Source: Lactuca virosa (taxonomy: Eukaryota; Streptophyta; Magnoliopsida; Asterales; Asteraceae). Taken from it: a stretch of DNA of 64,000 bases. The position numbers and the translations under genes are program-made. Below are positions 46,782 to 56,800 of this stretch, piece by piece (the first letter of the stretch is position 1; every line of letters starts with the position of its first letter). The stretch covers positions 246,853,847 through 246,917,846 of the forward strand of contig CAKMRJ010005412.1 in the NCBI GenBank assembly GCA_928212115.1. Reading direction: 5' to 3'. The notes under the pieces are model-generated. The model had not been told where the DNA came from. It saw nothing but the letters and a program-made list of their open reading frames with translations, and searched no databases.

Positions 46782-48922
46782 TTATGTCTCCATAAAAGAT
46801 TTTATAGCAGCATGCTTACCCTGCGTATGCTCCACAATGGTGCTCGGTTCCCCAGAGACAAAGTTTTCGGCGGCACCCTGCTCACGGACTGCTTGCTTGC
46901 CCCCTTCCACGTCGACGTTCATGCACACCACCTTCATTCGCCTAACACCAAGGGAGAACTCAGCACTCTCCAACACCCTGTCCACCAACCGGACAACACC
47001 CATTTGAAGGAACAACGCCACATCCTCCTCCGCAGCCTTCCTCCTCACAACCTCCACCTCCAGCTGACCACGTTGTTCCTTCACTCGGTTCTCTAACACC
47101 TTATTCTCCTCTACCAAGGTTTTAATCTGCTGGGAAAATCGCTCCACCGATCCATCCAACTCTGCCGCCAGCTCCTCCACAGACGCCTTCTCCCTAGACA
47201 AGAGGTCATAACTCTCCTTGAGTTTGCACTTCTCCTCCTCTAACCCTAGTACTTTCTTCCTTAGCTTGTCCCGCTCAGCCCTAGCAGAAGCAAGCTCTAC
47301 TAAATCTAAATTGACGTGGCGAAGGCTCGGAGAAGTGGCCACCAAGTAGAGAGCAACCTGAGTTGCCGCATATAGGAGACTGTTGGACATGTGAGAGTTG
47401 GAGAGGAGCTCTAGAGCTTCATTTGTGGCCGGAAGGAAAGCATAACAGCCCCAATCATACGCAACATGATGTTGCATTAGAAGGGACTCTCAAGTGAGCC
47501 CCCACTTCGGGTTGTAAACTCTAGGGGCCGCCAGGGGCGAAGAAGAGGAACCTGCAATAACATTATCCTTCGTCGGAGGCAAAGCAAAATCAGAGGCAGT
47601 TTGAAACTCAAACTCAGGCTCCTTCCTTATAGCGCCTTCACCGGGGCTAATAGCATCTCTTGGCTCTTACATTGGTTCATGAGACAGTTCAGTCGCCTCC
47701 TTATTCATTCCCTCCGACAGATTCGAAGCGTCATCATCGGGAATGTCCACTACAACATCGAACTCCCCCAACTGGTAGTCCACGTTATGTCTCTTACGAA
47801 GATTCTTGCCAACAGTGCTGACGCTGGCACCTCCAATAAGTGGGGAGTCCATCCAAGCTATTCACCGATTGGTAGTCGGTTGGTTGCCTCTAGTTGCCAC
47901 CTCCTTCACTGACTCGTCTTCGAGATCGGGAGGAGGAGGATCTTTGCAAGAAACCCCCTCTGCAGTGGCTTCGACCAACACCTGGTCAGATTAAGGATCG
48001 AATCCATGCGCCATAGCAAAGGTAGGACTAGCAAGTGTCATATCATGATCAACATTGATCGGTGGAGGAAGTGCCTCCACCCGAGGCACTTCCCGGTACT
48101 GGCAACTACCCTAGAGCCTGCCTCGCAAGACCATCTCTAAAGGAATGATCCTCTAGTGAACTTCAACAAAAATAACTCATATACATAAGGGGATCGGCAA
48201 ATCCCCGATTTCATCTCGTCAAGGTTTATGTCCAAAAAAGGGGGAGGAGATGCATACTCACCATCCTTTTCCACGAAGAACTGATGCATCATCCTACGTG
48301 CCCTCCAGTTAGCGTTCATCCCAACCGCAACCAACATATAATCCTCACAATCCTCCCCATTAAAATAAATGCTTTTCAACATGTTCTCCACGGTCTCGCT
48401 AGCACCCCAGAGTTGAGGCTTCCGGTCGGAGAAAGTGGTTCGGCGAGGATAGCCAAAACCGACCAAGTTGTGCTTCACCCATAGCCATTTGTCCTGCGAG
48501 TTCTTCTTGGGAATTTATGGTTTATGATGAACGCATGAACGCCCCACCGCTGAGAGAATATATGCATGTCGGACTGGGTAGAGGAGTTGAAGTAGTACTT
48601 GAAAGCCCAAAATGGAGGAAGCATGCCCAAAGCTCGACAGGTCATCTTGAAACCAACTATTTTGTTGACGGCATTAGGAGTCAGATCGTCAACACAAAAG
48701 CCATATTGGTATATGATCTCATCGAAAAAGCCGGTCATTGGGAGCCAGAGAGCCGCCTCAAAGATTGGGATTAGGACTCCAACCTTGCCTTCCGGCGGTC
48801 GAGAAATGACTTCCCCCTTTTGGAGGATAATGCACACCATGCTCAGAAAAAAAACCAAATCGCGCCTACAGGCTTGCAAACTCACGATGCTTCTACTCGA
48901 TTCCAGTAGCTAGTGTCGCCAT
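46782..48922 (-). pseudogene. PF04195-type (putative gypsy-type transposon) gene, opposite strand of C
   Basis: The likely ATG is on the minus strand at 48922 (MATLATGIE then stop). The conserved domain is at about 48840-48475: RPPEGKVGVLIPIFEAALWL, DDLTPNAVNKIVGFKM, LGMLPPFWAFKYYF. It continues in a second frame at 48478-48137 and a third (47852-47667, 47477-46782). The C-terminal part is a long coiled coil (ERDKLRKKVLGLEEEKCKLK, VEENKVLENRVKEQRGQLE). The start lies about 300 bases inside C's 3' LTR and is preceded by a pyrimidine-rich leader on its own strand. It resembles the family Pfam calls Transposase_28; biochemical function is unknown. Relic I at 60990 shares the motif. Confidence 0.75.
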
Positions 48923-49223
48923 GGATGTCGATAAACAAGAACGAGGCGAAAGAGAAAGGAAGCGAAGAGAAAAGAAGAAACAAAGTGAAGGCGAGAACAA
49001 TTGAAGAAGTAGTAGAGCGAAGAAAAGGAAATTGTCCCTAATAAAGGAAGTCTTAAATGCAAGGTGGGAAGTTCAAACAGTTACAATGATGAAACTATCC
49101 GCACAGATGCCTCCATCACATCAGCGGACGTCAGAGTCATCCTGGTCGAACACGTGTCTTGATCTAAGCTAGAACAACTTAGCTACCCCAAGCTAAAGAT
49201 GATGTTTACTAGCCTAAGGGACT

Positions 49224-49817
49224 TGTTAACGTATCCCTCCAGGAAAACATCAAAGATAACAGAGCAGTTATCTAAAGGACGACCTAGCTAACGATCGCTA
49301 CCCGACATGAGTGCTAGGCACGGGCCTTCGCCCTCACGGCCTTGCACTTAAACCCCGGCGCTCTAGCGCCAAGTCCCAATCCAGACCAACAGGCTCCACC
49401 TCACATCAATCCAAAACATTACCAACCACTCCCAGAGCGACAAGTGTAGTGCTCAGAGCGCCACTCCTTGGTGGTTCTGCACTAATAACAAATAACTGCT
49501 GGTGAGGCATGATTCGCCAATGGAACGCCTCCACGTCCTAACGGTCCAAACAAGACAAAAAGTACTATTGGGGATATGCTCCTCGACGATAGGTATAAAG
49601 GAAGCCCTTCTCCTCTACAAGAAGGGTTCGCCTATGTCTCTATCTCAAGCTAAACCCTAATTCTCTCATCCAATGACTGACTTGACCATCAGAGCCTCGT
49701 TCTGGGACCCCCTCCCAGATGACGACTGACGTCAGTTCTCTCTTTGTTGTGATTCTCAAGCTTTACTCAGATGAAACCACCACAAACAGTGTTAAGATCG
49801 AACTGGATATCACAACA
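49224..49817 (+). repeat. 3' LTR of C (594 bp)
   Basis: It starts TGTTAACGTATCCCTCC and ends ATATCACAACA, set by the CTTTG duplication that follows. The preceding CCTAAGGGACT is only a weak PPT. TATA-like TATAAAGG is at 49594-49601. Roughly 12-15% different from the 5' LTR by eye. Confidence 0.87.
49594..49601 (+). promoter_or_regulatory. TATA box in C 3' LTR
   Basis: TATAAAGG after GATAGG; same place as 28461-28468 in the 5' LTR. Confidence 0.5.
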
Positions 49818-49822
49818 CTTTG
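49818..49822. repeat. TSD of C, right copy (CTTTG)
   Basis: Matches 28068-28072; D sequence resumes. Confidence 0.85.
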
Positions 49823-50129
49823 AAAGGTTCAAATCCGAAATTTAAATGGAAAGTCAAAAGGCATCACATGTCAAATGAATCTCGGAACACAGTTCTTCCT
49901 GAACCATCTCGAAAAAACTGTCCTTCCGAAGAAAGCAACTTCTAAGCAACCAAAGGTTGAATATCACTTTTGGATCAATGAAAATACCTTGACATTCTGC
50001 ATATTCCCAAAAGTATCTCGGAAAAATCATTTCGAGATACCAGTTGTTCAGAAATCAAAAGCTAATTCCAAATCCCATGCTAAAGTCCCTAAGCCAAACT
50101 CGGAGCCTAAAAACTCCAAAACTCACTGA
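49818..50129 (+). pseudogene. D gag C-terminal end
   Basis: It is basic and Ser/Lys-rich (KKATSKQPKVEYHFW, KSKANSKSHAKVPKPN), comparable with the tail of B's gag extension. It ends at TGA 50127-50129, followed by TTTTAGGCTTTTGTGC. B has TAA then TTCTCAGGCTTTGTGC at the same place, so the stop before pol is shared. Confidence 0.7.
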
Positions 50130-50149
50130 TTTTAGGCTTTTGTGCTTCG

Positions 50150-51620
50150 GAACAAGATACAATATGGTATATTGGTTGTGCTTGTTCCATGCACATGATT
50201 GGTCATAAATACCTTCTACGTGATCTAAAACTTACTCCAACTGTTGTTTATGTTACATATGGAAACAATACAAATTCCCAAATTCGAGTTTATGGCATCT
50301 TAACCAACAACCATTTATTTGTCTCCAATGTGTCTTACGTGACTGATCTCAAGCACACTCTGATCAGTGTAGCCCAACTCACTGATGCAAATCAGAGGCT
50401 TAAGTTATGTAAGAAGCATAGTTAAATTATGAAAGAAGATCGTAAATAATGTCTCATCAAGTCAGATCAGAACAAAGACATGTATCCTCTGGATATCAAT
50501 ATGATTATCGGAAAGCCTTAAATGTGTCTTCTTAAGAAATCCATTCCTAACATAAGTTGGTTATCGCATCGAAGGCTTGCTCATCTTAATTTCTGATATA
50601 TGAATGATCTGCTTTCTAGTGAACTGGTCAGAGGTTTGCCACTCCTCAAGTTTGAGAATGATCATCTTTGCGCTGCATGTGAGTGTGGGAAGCAATCCAT
50701 GAAAGTTTATCCTATTCTGATCGAAAAATCAATTTCCAAACCACTCGAACTTATTCATATAGATCTCTATGGGTTGTCTTTCGTTGAAAGCTTTCATTAC
50801 AAAAAGTACATTCTTGTGATTGTTGACGACTACACAAGATTCACCTGGGTTTTATTTTTAAGATTGAAGTTGGAAACTGCTTCCGAGCTCATAAACTTTA
50901 TTAATGGAATAGAATTGATAACAAAACTACCCTTCAGAAGAATTCGAAGTGACAATGGTTCCGAGTTCACTAATGCCTCAATTGAAAAGTTCCTAATTCA
51001 CAAATACATTAAACACAACCTTTCTGCTCCATGCACTCCATAGAAAAATGGTGTCGTTAAAAGAAGAAACTGAACTCTAGTTGAAGCCGGTTTGGTTCGA
51101 AGCAGTCTTAACAACCTATTTTACTCAAAATTAGAGTATCATCAACCGTCACTTCAACAAGACACCATACGAAGCAATGAATGGTCGGAAGCCGAGTATC
51201 CCGTTCGTACATATATTTGGGTGCAGATGTTTCATAAAAAATAATTGTGATCAACTCACCAAGTTTAAACCGAAGTCAGATGAAGCCATCTTTTTGGGAT
51301 GCTCAGCCAAATCAAAAGCTTACCTGGTTCTGAATCGGCCTACCCGTGTAATTGAAGAAATATTTGACATCACTTTTGATGATAATTTTGTTTGGAACTC
51401 AAAAGCAATTCATGTTACAAAACACATCCTGGAGACTGATGCTCCACCTCTTGGGTCTCCAAGTCCTCAACATATCTATGAGGTCGATTCTGAAATCCTA
51501 TTCGGACTTATAGAAACAACTCTTGACTCGGAATCTCGATCAAGACCGTCTTCAACACAAAATCCTCCTGTTTTCTCAAAACATATCTGGTACAACCCTA
51601 AAATTTCCACCATTTAGTTT
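50150..51620 (+). pseudogene. D protease remnant and integrase
   Basis: The protease site reads WYIGCACSMHMIG, with the catalytic DSG degraded to IGC. RVYGILTNNHLF and LKHTLISVAQL follow. Stops are dense around 50425-50590. The integrase core from 50600: LVRGLPLLKFE, CAACECGKQS, LIHIDLYG (first Asp), YILVIVDDYTRFTWV, SDNGSEF (second Asp), then CTP, a TAG, KNGVVKRRN, where the catalytic Glu is Lys. 51177-51617 is the integrase C-terminal module (KPSIPFVHIFGCRCF, KSDEAIFLGCS). TAG at 51615. Confidence 0.82.
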
Positions 51621-51642
51621 CAAAGTATTCCCATCTCGGGTT

Positions 51643-51883
51643 GAGGGGTAGAATACCTCTACTTCCATGCCTCAAGGGCAAGAAATTAATCCAACCCTCA
51701 AATCAAATGTTGATTGATTCCAAGATGCAGCAGATCAATTTGCGAAAACTGATCCGATTCCAAACAACATTGAAGACGATGCCAATTTCTTTGACTTTCC
51801 GAATGATGACCATGAAGAAATATCATGTTCAGAAGTTCAGGGGAAGCATCATCCTCAAATTCAAACAGTTCAAGGGGAGCAAC
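51643..51883 (+). repeat. PPT-like purine tracts inside D pol
   Basis: GAGGGGTAGA (51643-51652), CAGGGGAAGC (51838-51847) and CAAGGGGAGC (51871-51880). D's own PPT is TTAGGGGAGAT (56790-56800). Four-G cores in both, in contrast with five in A and B. Confidence 0.55.
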
Positions 51884-53366
51884 ACAACCTTATTGTTGAT
51901 ATCGGATCAACTGCTGCACAAAAACTTCCGATATTGCATATCTAGACAAATGATCATCCTTCGAATCATGTTATCAGAAATCTGAACCTCAGAGTTCAAA
52001 CTCTCTCTGCTGCTAATATTCAAAATGAATGTCACTTCTCGGCATTTATATCAATGGTTGAACCGAAATTCATCAAAGAAGCTCTAGAACATTCTGATTG
52101 GATTACAGCAGCAGAGTTCGATAGAAATTAAGTGTGAACTCTTATCCCTCCTCCTCTTGATCACCCAATTTTTGGAACTCGATGGGTTTTCTGAAAAAAA
52201 AAACTCGATGACGTAGGAATCATAATCCGAAAAAAGCAAGATTTGTGGCTAAAGGATTCACTCAGATTGAAGGTCTTGATTAGGATGAGACTTTTGCACA
52301 TGTTGCCCATCTTGAAGATATCTGAATCGTTCTCGCATATGCTGCTCATAGGATTTTTAAAGCTTATCAAATGGACGTCAAGTGTGCATTCCTCAATGGT
52401 TAACTTGATAGTGAAGTCTGTCTTCAATATCCTCTTAGGTTTAAGGAATTTATCATATTCAAACTATTGCTACAAACTCTAGATAGTTGTGTATGGCCTC
52501 AAGCAAGCTCCTCGTGCATGGTACAAAACTCTAACTTGGTTTCTGAAGTGTTTTGGATTTCAAAGAGGAATTCTTGATCCTACATTGTTTCGAAGATCAA
52601 ACGGGAAGAATCTCATGTTAGTTAAAATATATGTCCGCGACATCATCTTTGGATCAACTGATCTGATGATGGTTGCTGACTTCGCCAAGCTGATGGTTAG
52701 TCGATTCTAGATGAGTATGAATCGTGAGTTAAGTTTCTTTCTCGGATTAATTGCAGGTTAAACAGACTAATGTATTAATCTTTATTCAGCTAGAGAAATA
52801 CATTTTCGAACTTCTAAATAAATACTCAATGGACTCTTGTGCATCTGCAAAAGTTCCCATGGGCTTCTCACCCAATATCTTCTCGGACCTATCTGGTGTA
52901 GTTGTTGATCAGAAGAGGTACAAGGGAATGATTGGATCGCTACTATACCTAACTGCACATCGTATTGACATCATGTTCTCTACATGTCTATGTGCTAGAT
53001 TCCATGTTAATCCAAAGATGTCTCACCTCTTGGCTGTGAAACAAATCTTCTGTATATCAAAGGAACAAAAAGCCTCAAAATTTGGTACCCAACAAATGAA
53101 AGCTTCTTGTTGCAAGCTTATTTGGACTCAAATTATGGATGATTTCAACTTGATCAGAAAACCACATCTGGTGGTTGTCAAATTTTGGGTGGAAGATTGG
53201 TTAGTTGGTCGACCAAGAAACAAAACTGCATAGCACTCTCAACGGCCAAAGTGAAATACAGTGTTGCTGCAAGCTGTACCTCTAATGTTCTTTGGATGAA
53301 ATCTCATCTATTAGACTATGGTTACCGATTTTAACAGATTTCGATATACTATGATTCTCAAAGTGC

Positions 53367-53371
53367 TATCG
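53367..53371. repeat. TSD of E, left copy (TATCG)
   Basis: TATCG before TGTAACA; repeated at 55419-55423. Confidence 0.92.
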
Positions 53372-53429
53372 TGTAACACATGTTCCAGGTATTGATTAAT
53401 TTATATCATTTTTAGGGTTTTGTGCATGG

Positions 53430-54418
53430 ACTCGACGAGTTGGGGTGCTCCAACTCGTCGAGTAGAGACTGTTAGGGGACACGGGGTTTGGGTCCTACTC
53501 GACGAGTCGGAAGGCCCCGACTCGACAAGTAGGAGCTGTAAAGAGAAACCCTAATTTTTAGGGTTTGCACCCTATTTAAGGAACATAACCCGCCTCTTGT
53601 GGCCTCCCTTATCACCCTTTTAGCCAGAGAGAACCCTATTTCGACCTTGCATATTCTTGAGTGAGAGTGAGAGCATTTGTGAGTGATTTTGGGGCATTTG
53701 TAAAGGATTCTAAAGCTTGAAGAGGAAGGAGCAAGGAGAGGAGCAGTAGATCTGACATCTACTCTGTATTGGCCTTCATTTTGAAGTATAAAGTCGTCAC
53801 CTTGATCTCTAGTCGATTAGATCCCTTTTCTTGGAAGTAAATGGCCATTTTTGGTGCAAAATGGAGTCAAACTTGGATCTGGACTTATCACAAGGATATG
53901 GTTCCAGATCTGGACCTCTCAAGTTCCCCAATGGCATAAAGTTGCTCACTTTATGCAGCCTAGCCCCTTTCCATGCACAAAAACCTTGTAATAAGCCTAG
54001 TTTTGAGGTTATAGCCTTGTAGGGCCTTGCATGCATGTAAAGTTTGCAACTTTACGTCGTATCTGCACTAAGGGAGTTTGGATCTAGATTTTGGGACCTT
54101 AGATCCCACTAAAAAGGGCTGAACTTGGAAAGAGCTGAAGGAACTCGTCGAGTCCCTTAGCTGACTCAACGAGTCGGGGTAGGGTTTGCCCGTTTCTGGG
54201 TTTCTGGATGAGTGCAGTGAAGGATTAGGGTTTCGGTCCGTTCAGACTTTAGTTTTCTGGACATATGATGAACTCGACGAGTCAATAGGGTGACTCGGCA
54301 AGTTGAGGTGGGACTCAGTGGAATGGACTCGGGAGGAACTCGACGAATTACAAAGGTAACTCGGCGAGTTAAGGAGTCATACAAGAACTCGACGAGTTGT
54401 TGAATGCACTCGACGAGT
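53430..54418. repeat. Six doublets of palindrome ACTCG(A/T)CGAGT in E
   Basis: Copies or near copies start at 53430, 53453, 53497, 53520, 54143, 54164, 54272, 54293, 54338, 54359, 54387 and 54408. They pair with start-to-start distances of 23, 23, 21, 21, 21 and 21. Seven are perfect (including two with T at the centre); the other five have one or two changes. Confidence 0.92.
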
Positions 54419-54724
54419 TGGGGTCAACATGGACTGTTGACCTTGACTTTGACCAGGGTTGAATGTGGGGGTAATTATGGGATTATGACAAGTTAATCAC
54501 ATAATGATTATAAGCAGTTGAGTTGGAGCAGTACGTGGGACATAACTGATTCTAGCTTGTCAGTTCAGCATCCGAGAGGTGAGTCTTCTCACCATACCAA
54601 TGGGTCTACGGCACCAAGGCCGGCCCATTTTATGATATGTGGTACACTAGATGTAGTAGAGATATGTGGTATGATAGTTAGCTTTATGCTAAGTGGTATG
54701 ATAGTGATTATGTGATATTTGCAT

Positions 54725-55082
54725 GGAAGACCCCGGGGGGAGCCCGTGGCAGTTGAATATAAGACCATGTGGGGGAGCCCATGGCATTCTTAGGTAAAGA
54801 CCATGGGGGAGCCCATGTCATGATGGTGTAAGACCCTGGGAGGAGCCCACGACCTCCTTATATGTTTATGTATGAGTTATGTAGTATGATAGATACTTCT
54901 GTGATATATGATATGCTAGTTGATTATTATGTTATTGCATGAAAGACCCCGGGGGGATCCCGTAGGAGTTGGATATAAGACCATGTGGGGGAGCCCATGG
55001 CACTCTTAAGTAAAGACCATGGGGGAGCCCATGGCATGAAGGTATAAGACCCTGGGGGAGTCCATGGCATCCTTATATGTTA
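54725..55082. repeat. Higher-order tandem array of hairpin units in E
   Basis: Units of about 35 bases with AAGACC and GGGGGAGCCCATGGCA occur four times at 54727-54862 and again four times at 54943-55078. CCATGGGGGAGCCCATGG within units can fold as a 7-bp stem. Confidence 0.85.
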
Positions 55083-55418
55083 ATATGCATGGCTTAGGTG
55101 ATATGTGTAGCTTTTATAGCTAATATGATATGTGGATTGTGGATTGTGTGTGGGGTATGCTCTGGGGGACTCACTAAGCATTAGCTTACAGTTTTTGGAT
55201 TTGTTACAGGTACATCTGAGCCCAAGGGCAAGGGAAACGCTTGCTAATGCGGCGTGTACTCTTTCTCAGGCGTTTTATTGGACACTCTGATGTTTTGAAA
55301 TAAAATTGTAATTGATATGAGTTTTGAAAACAATTGTATTTGGATTTCGTGGTTTATGGAAATGTGTTTTGGCTAATCAAAAATGAAAAAAATTTCTTTG
55401 AAAAATTGGGTTGTTACA

Positions 55419-55423
55419 TATCG
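55419..55423. repeat. TSD of E, right copy (TATCG)
   Basis: Follows TGTTACA; D sequence resumes. Confidence 0.92.
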
Positions 55424-55658
55424 TTATCTCTCATAATCCGATTCAGCACTCTATGACCAAACACATTGATACTCATACCATTTCATTAATGATCATGTCC
55501 TAAAATGTAACCTTGAGCTCATTTTTCTTCCATCTGATGATGAAATTGTTGATGTCATTACTAAGTCATTAGACGAAACTAAATTCAATTGTTTTCTAAA
55601 CAAAATAGGAATGATGATGCATGATCCTCAATTCTTCCAAGAAGTCTATACTCTTTGA
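55419..55658 (+). pseudogene. D RNase H C-terminal end
   Basis: It continues the RNase H cut by E: VISHNPIQHSMTKHID, a frameshift, then INDHVLKCNLELIFL, DEIVDVITKSLDETKF, GMMMHDPQFFQEVYTL and stop at 55656. B ends the same way (GMMNPDPQFFLN), which supports the assignment to the same group. Confidence 0.85.
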
Positions 55659-56800
55659 TGGAAACATCGAAAAGTCAAATAATTCCTAGCTAAACATTTT
55701 TTACTTTTTCTTTTCGAAAATAAAGGATCAATATATATATTTTTTGTCTAACTTTCTTCTAGTCTTAAGTTATTTCAGGTTGTCTCTTCATTGTAAAATC
55801 AGTCCGAAATCTCCTTGTCAGAGATCTTGAGAAATTTTAGCTTCTGAAAATTTCACCTTTCTTAATCTCCATATTAAATCTCCCTCGGAATTCAAAATCC
55901 GAGTAGGTAAAGTGATTTAATTTCATTTACTTTCCAACCTCTAATCCTTTAGCTCTTGGAATCTCTCAAATCTCTTTCAAAATTTTGACTATGATCTTCC
56001 ATGTAACTTTTCTTTCTGATACCATTCTTGAAGTTGTGCTACTTCTCGGACTAATATCAAACAATAGTGATTTATTTTTACAATTCTCGGAAGCATCTTA
56101 TGTCAAGTCATCTTGCAATTATTCTATTCAGAGATTCCTCTTTTATAAATAATAAATGTGATTTTAAGGATTTCATTAACCTAATTTTAGAAACGCCAAC
56201 ATCTTTCGGAAAATTTAATCTAGACTGCATTTTCTACTACTACTACATCTTTCGGAACACTCAAGAAAAGATCAAGATCTATGATGTTGATTTCCCTTTG
56301 ATAAATCCGAATGAAATTCTTGTCATTGTAGCTCACCTGAAAGACCAACAAACCTCTGAGTTCAGCACAGAAGCATACAACTAAATTCTTAGTGGTTGAA
56401 AGACTATATTTCTAAGTTCAGAACATCAAATGTGAAGTTTTCTCATCTATTCTGAACTGATAGAATTCTCATTGTTGTCTCTACGAATCTTGATGGAGTT
56501 AATTTCCTTGTAAAAGACTTTATCAGAGATCCTGAGCTTGGATTTGTTTACCTGGAGAAAAGCTTATGCAAGAAGGAAATTTTTCTGAGTAAGATACAAG
56601 CATCTTGTTCCTATCATAATTCCTTAGAGATTCATCTCCAAAACGGATAAGACCACAACTTCTGAAGAAATCAAGAAAGAGTTTGTTGATCACTCAAGTG
56701 GTACATTAAAGTCTGAAGTTGGTAGCAGAAAGCTTACTTTTTTTCCTTTGAAGAATCAAAGTAGGATTGCTAAGGATAGATAAGGACACTTAGGGGAGAT
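55659..56800 (+). pseudogene. D ORF3 remnant and 3' spacer, ending in PPT
   Basis: Most of ORF3 is gone or unreadable. 56067-56384 keeps part of the C-terminal domain: IKIYDVDFPLINPNEIL and LKDQ align with ADFPLMDLYDLIQVALLLKD in A. No N-domain was found, so ORF3 is probably deleted in its left half. PPT TTAGGGGAGAT is at 56790-56800. Confidence 0.6.

Larger units (their letters stand above)
28073..49817 (+). mobile_element. C: non-autonomous gypsy-type element (Tat-like gag/protease) with opposite-strand gene
   Basis: LTRs are 28073-28682 and 49224-49817, flanked by CTTTG. A PBS-like site follows the 5' LTR. Inside lie B (28764-41639), remnants of a Tat-like gag and protease on the plus strand, and a PF04195-type gene on the minus strand next to the 3' LTR. 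No RT, RNase H or integrase is recognised. Without B and its duplication the element is about 8.9 kb. By-eye LTR divergence of roughly 12-15% makes it much older than B. Confidence 0.82.
51621..53371 (+). pseudogene. D linker, RT and RNase H (left part)
   Basis: The linker at 51640-51885 carries PPT-like tracts. RT is heavily damaged: pieces at 52070-52250, MDVKCAFLNG near 52370, GLKQAPRAWYKTL at 52489-52530, and the active site as YVRD near 52630 instead of YVDD. 52751-53233 has KYSMDSCASAKVPMG, YLTAHRIDIMFSTCLCARF and the start of RNase H; 53220-53371 ends at YDSQSAI, where solo LTR E is inserted. Confidence 0.82.
53372..55418 (+). mobile_element. E: solo LTR of a gypsy-type element (2,047 bp)
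   Basis: The ends TGTAACA and TGTTACA form a short inverted repeat, and TATCG is duplicated on both sides. Joining the flanks restores D's RNase H frame (QSAI...VISHNP). There is no PBS, PPT or coding inside, so it is a single LTR left by LTR-LTR recombination. Size and layout, including a right-hand ACTCACTAAGC segment before an internal TTACAG, resemble chromovirus LTRs. It holds twelve copies of an 11-bp palindrome and two tandem arrays. Confidence 0.87.

Noticed and set aside
53430..55082. Repeat arrays of E as a CRISPR-like array
   Set aside because: Plant DNA, no cas genes, the spacing is not uniform, and the repeats lie inside a TSD-flanked LTR.
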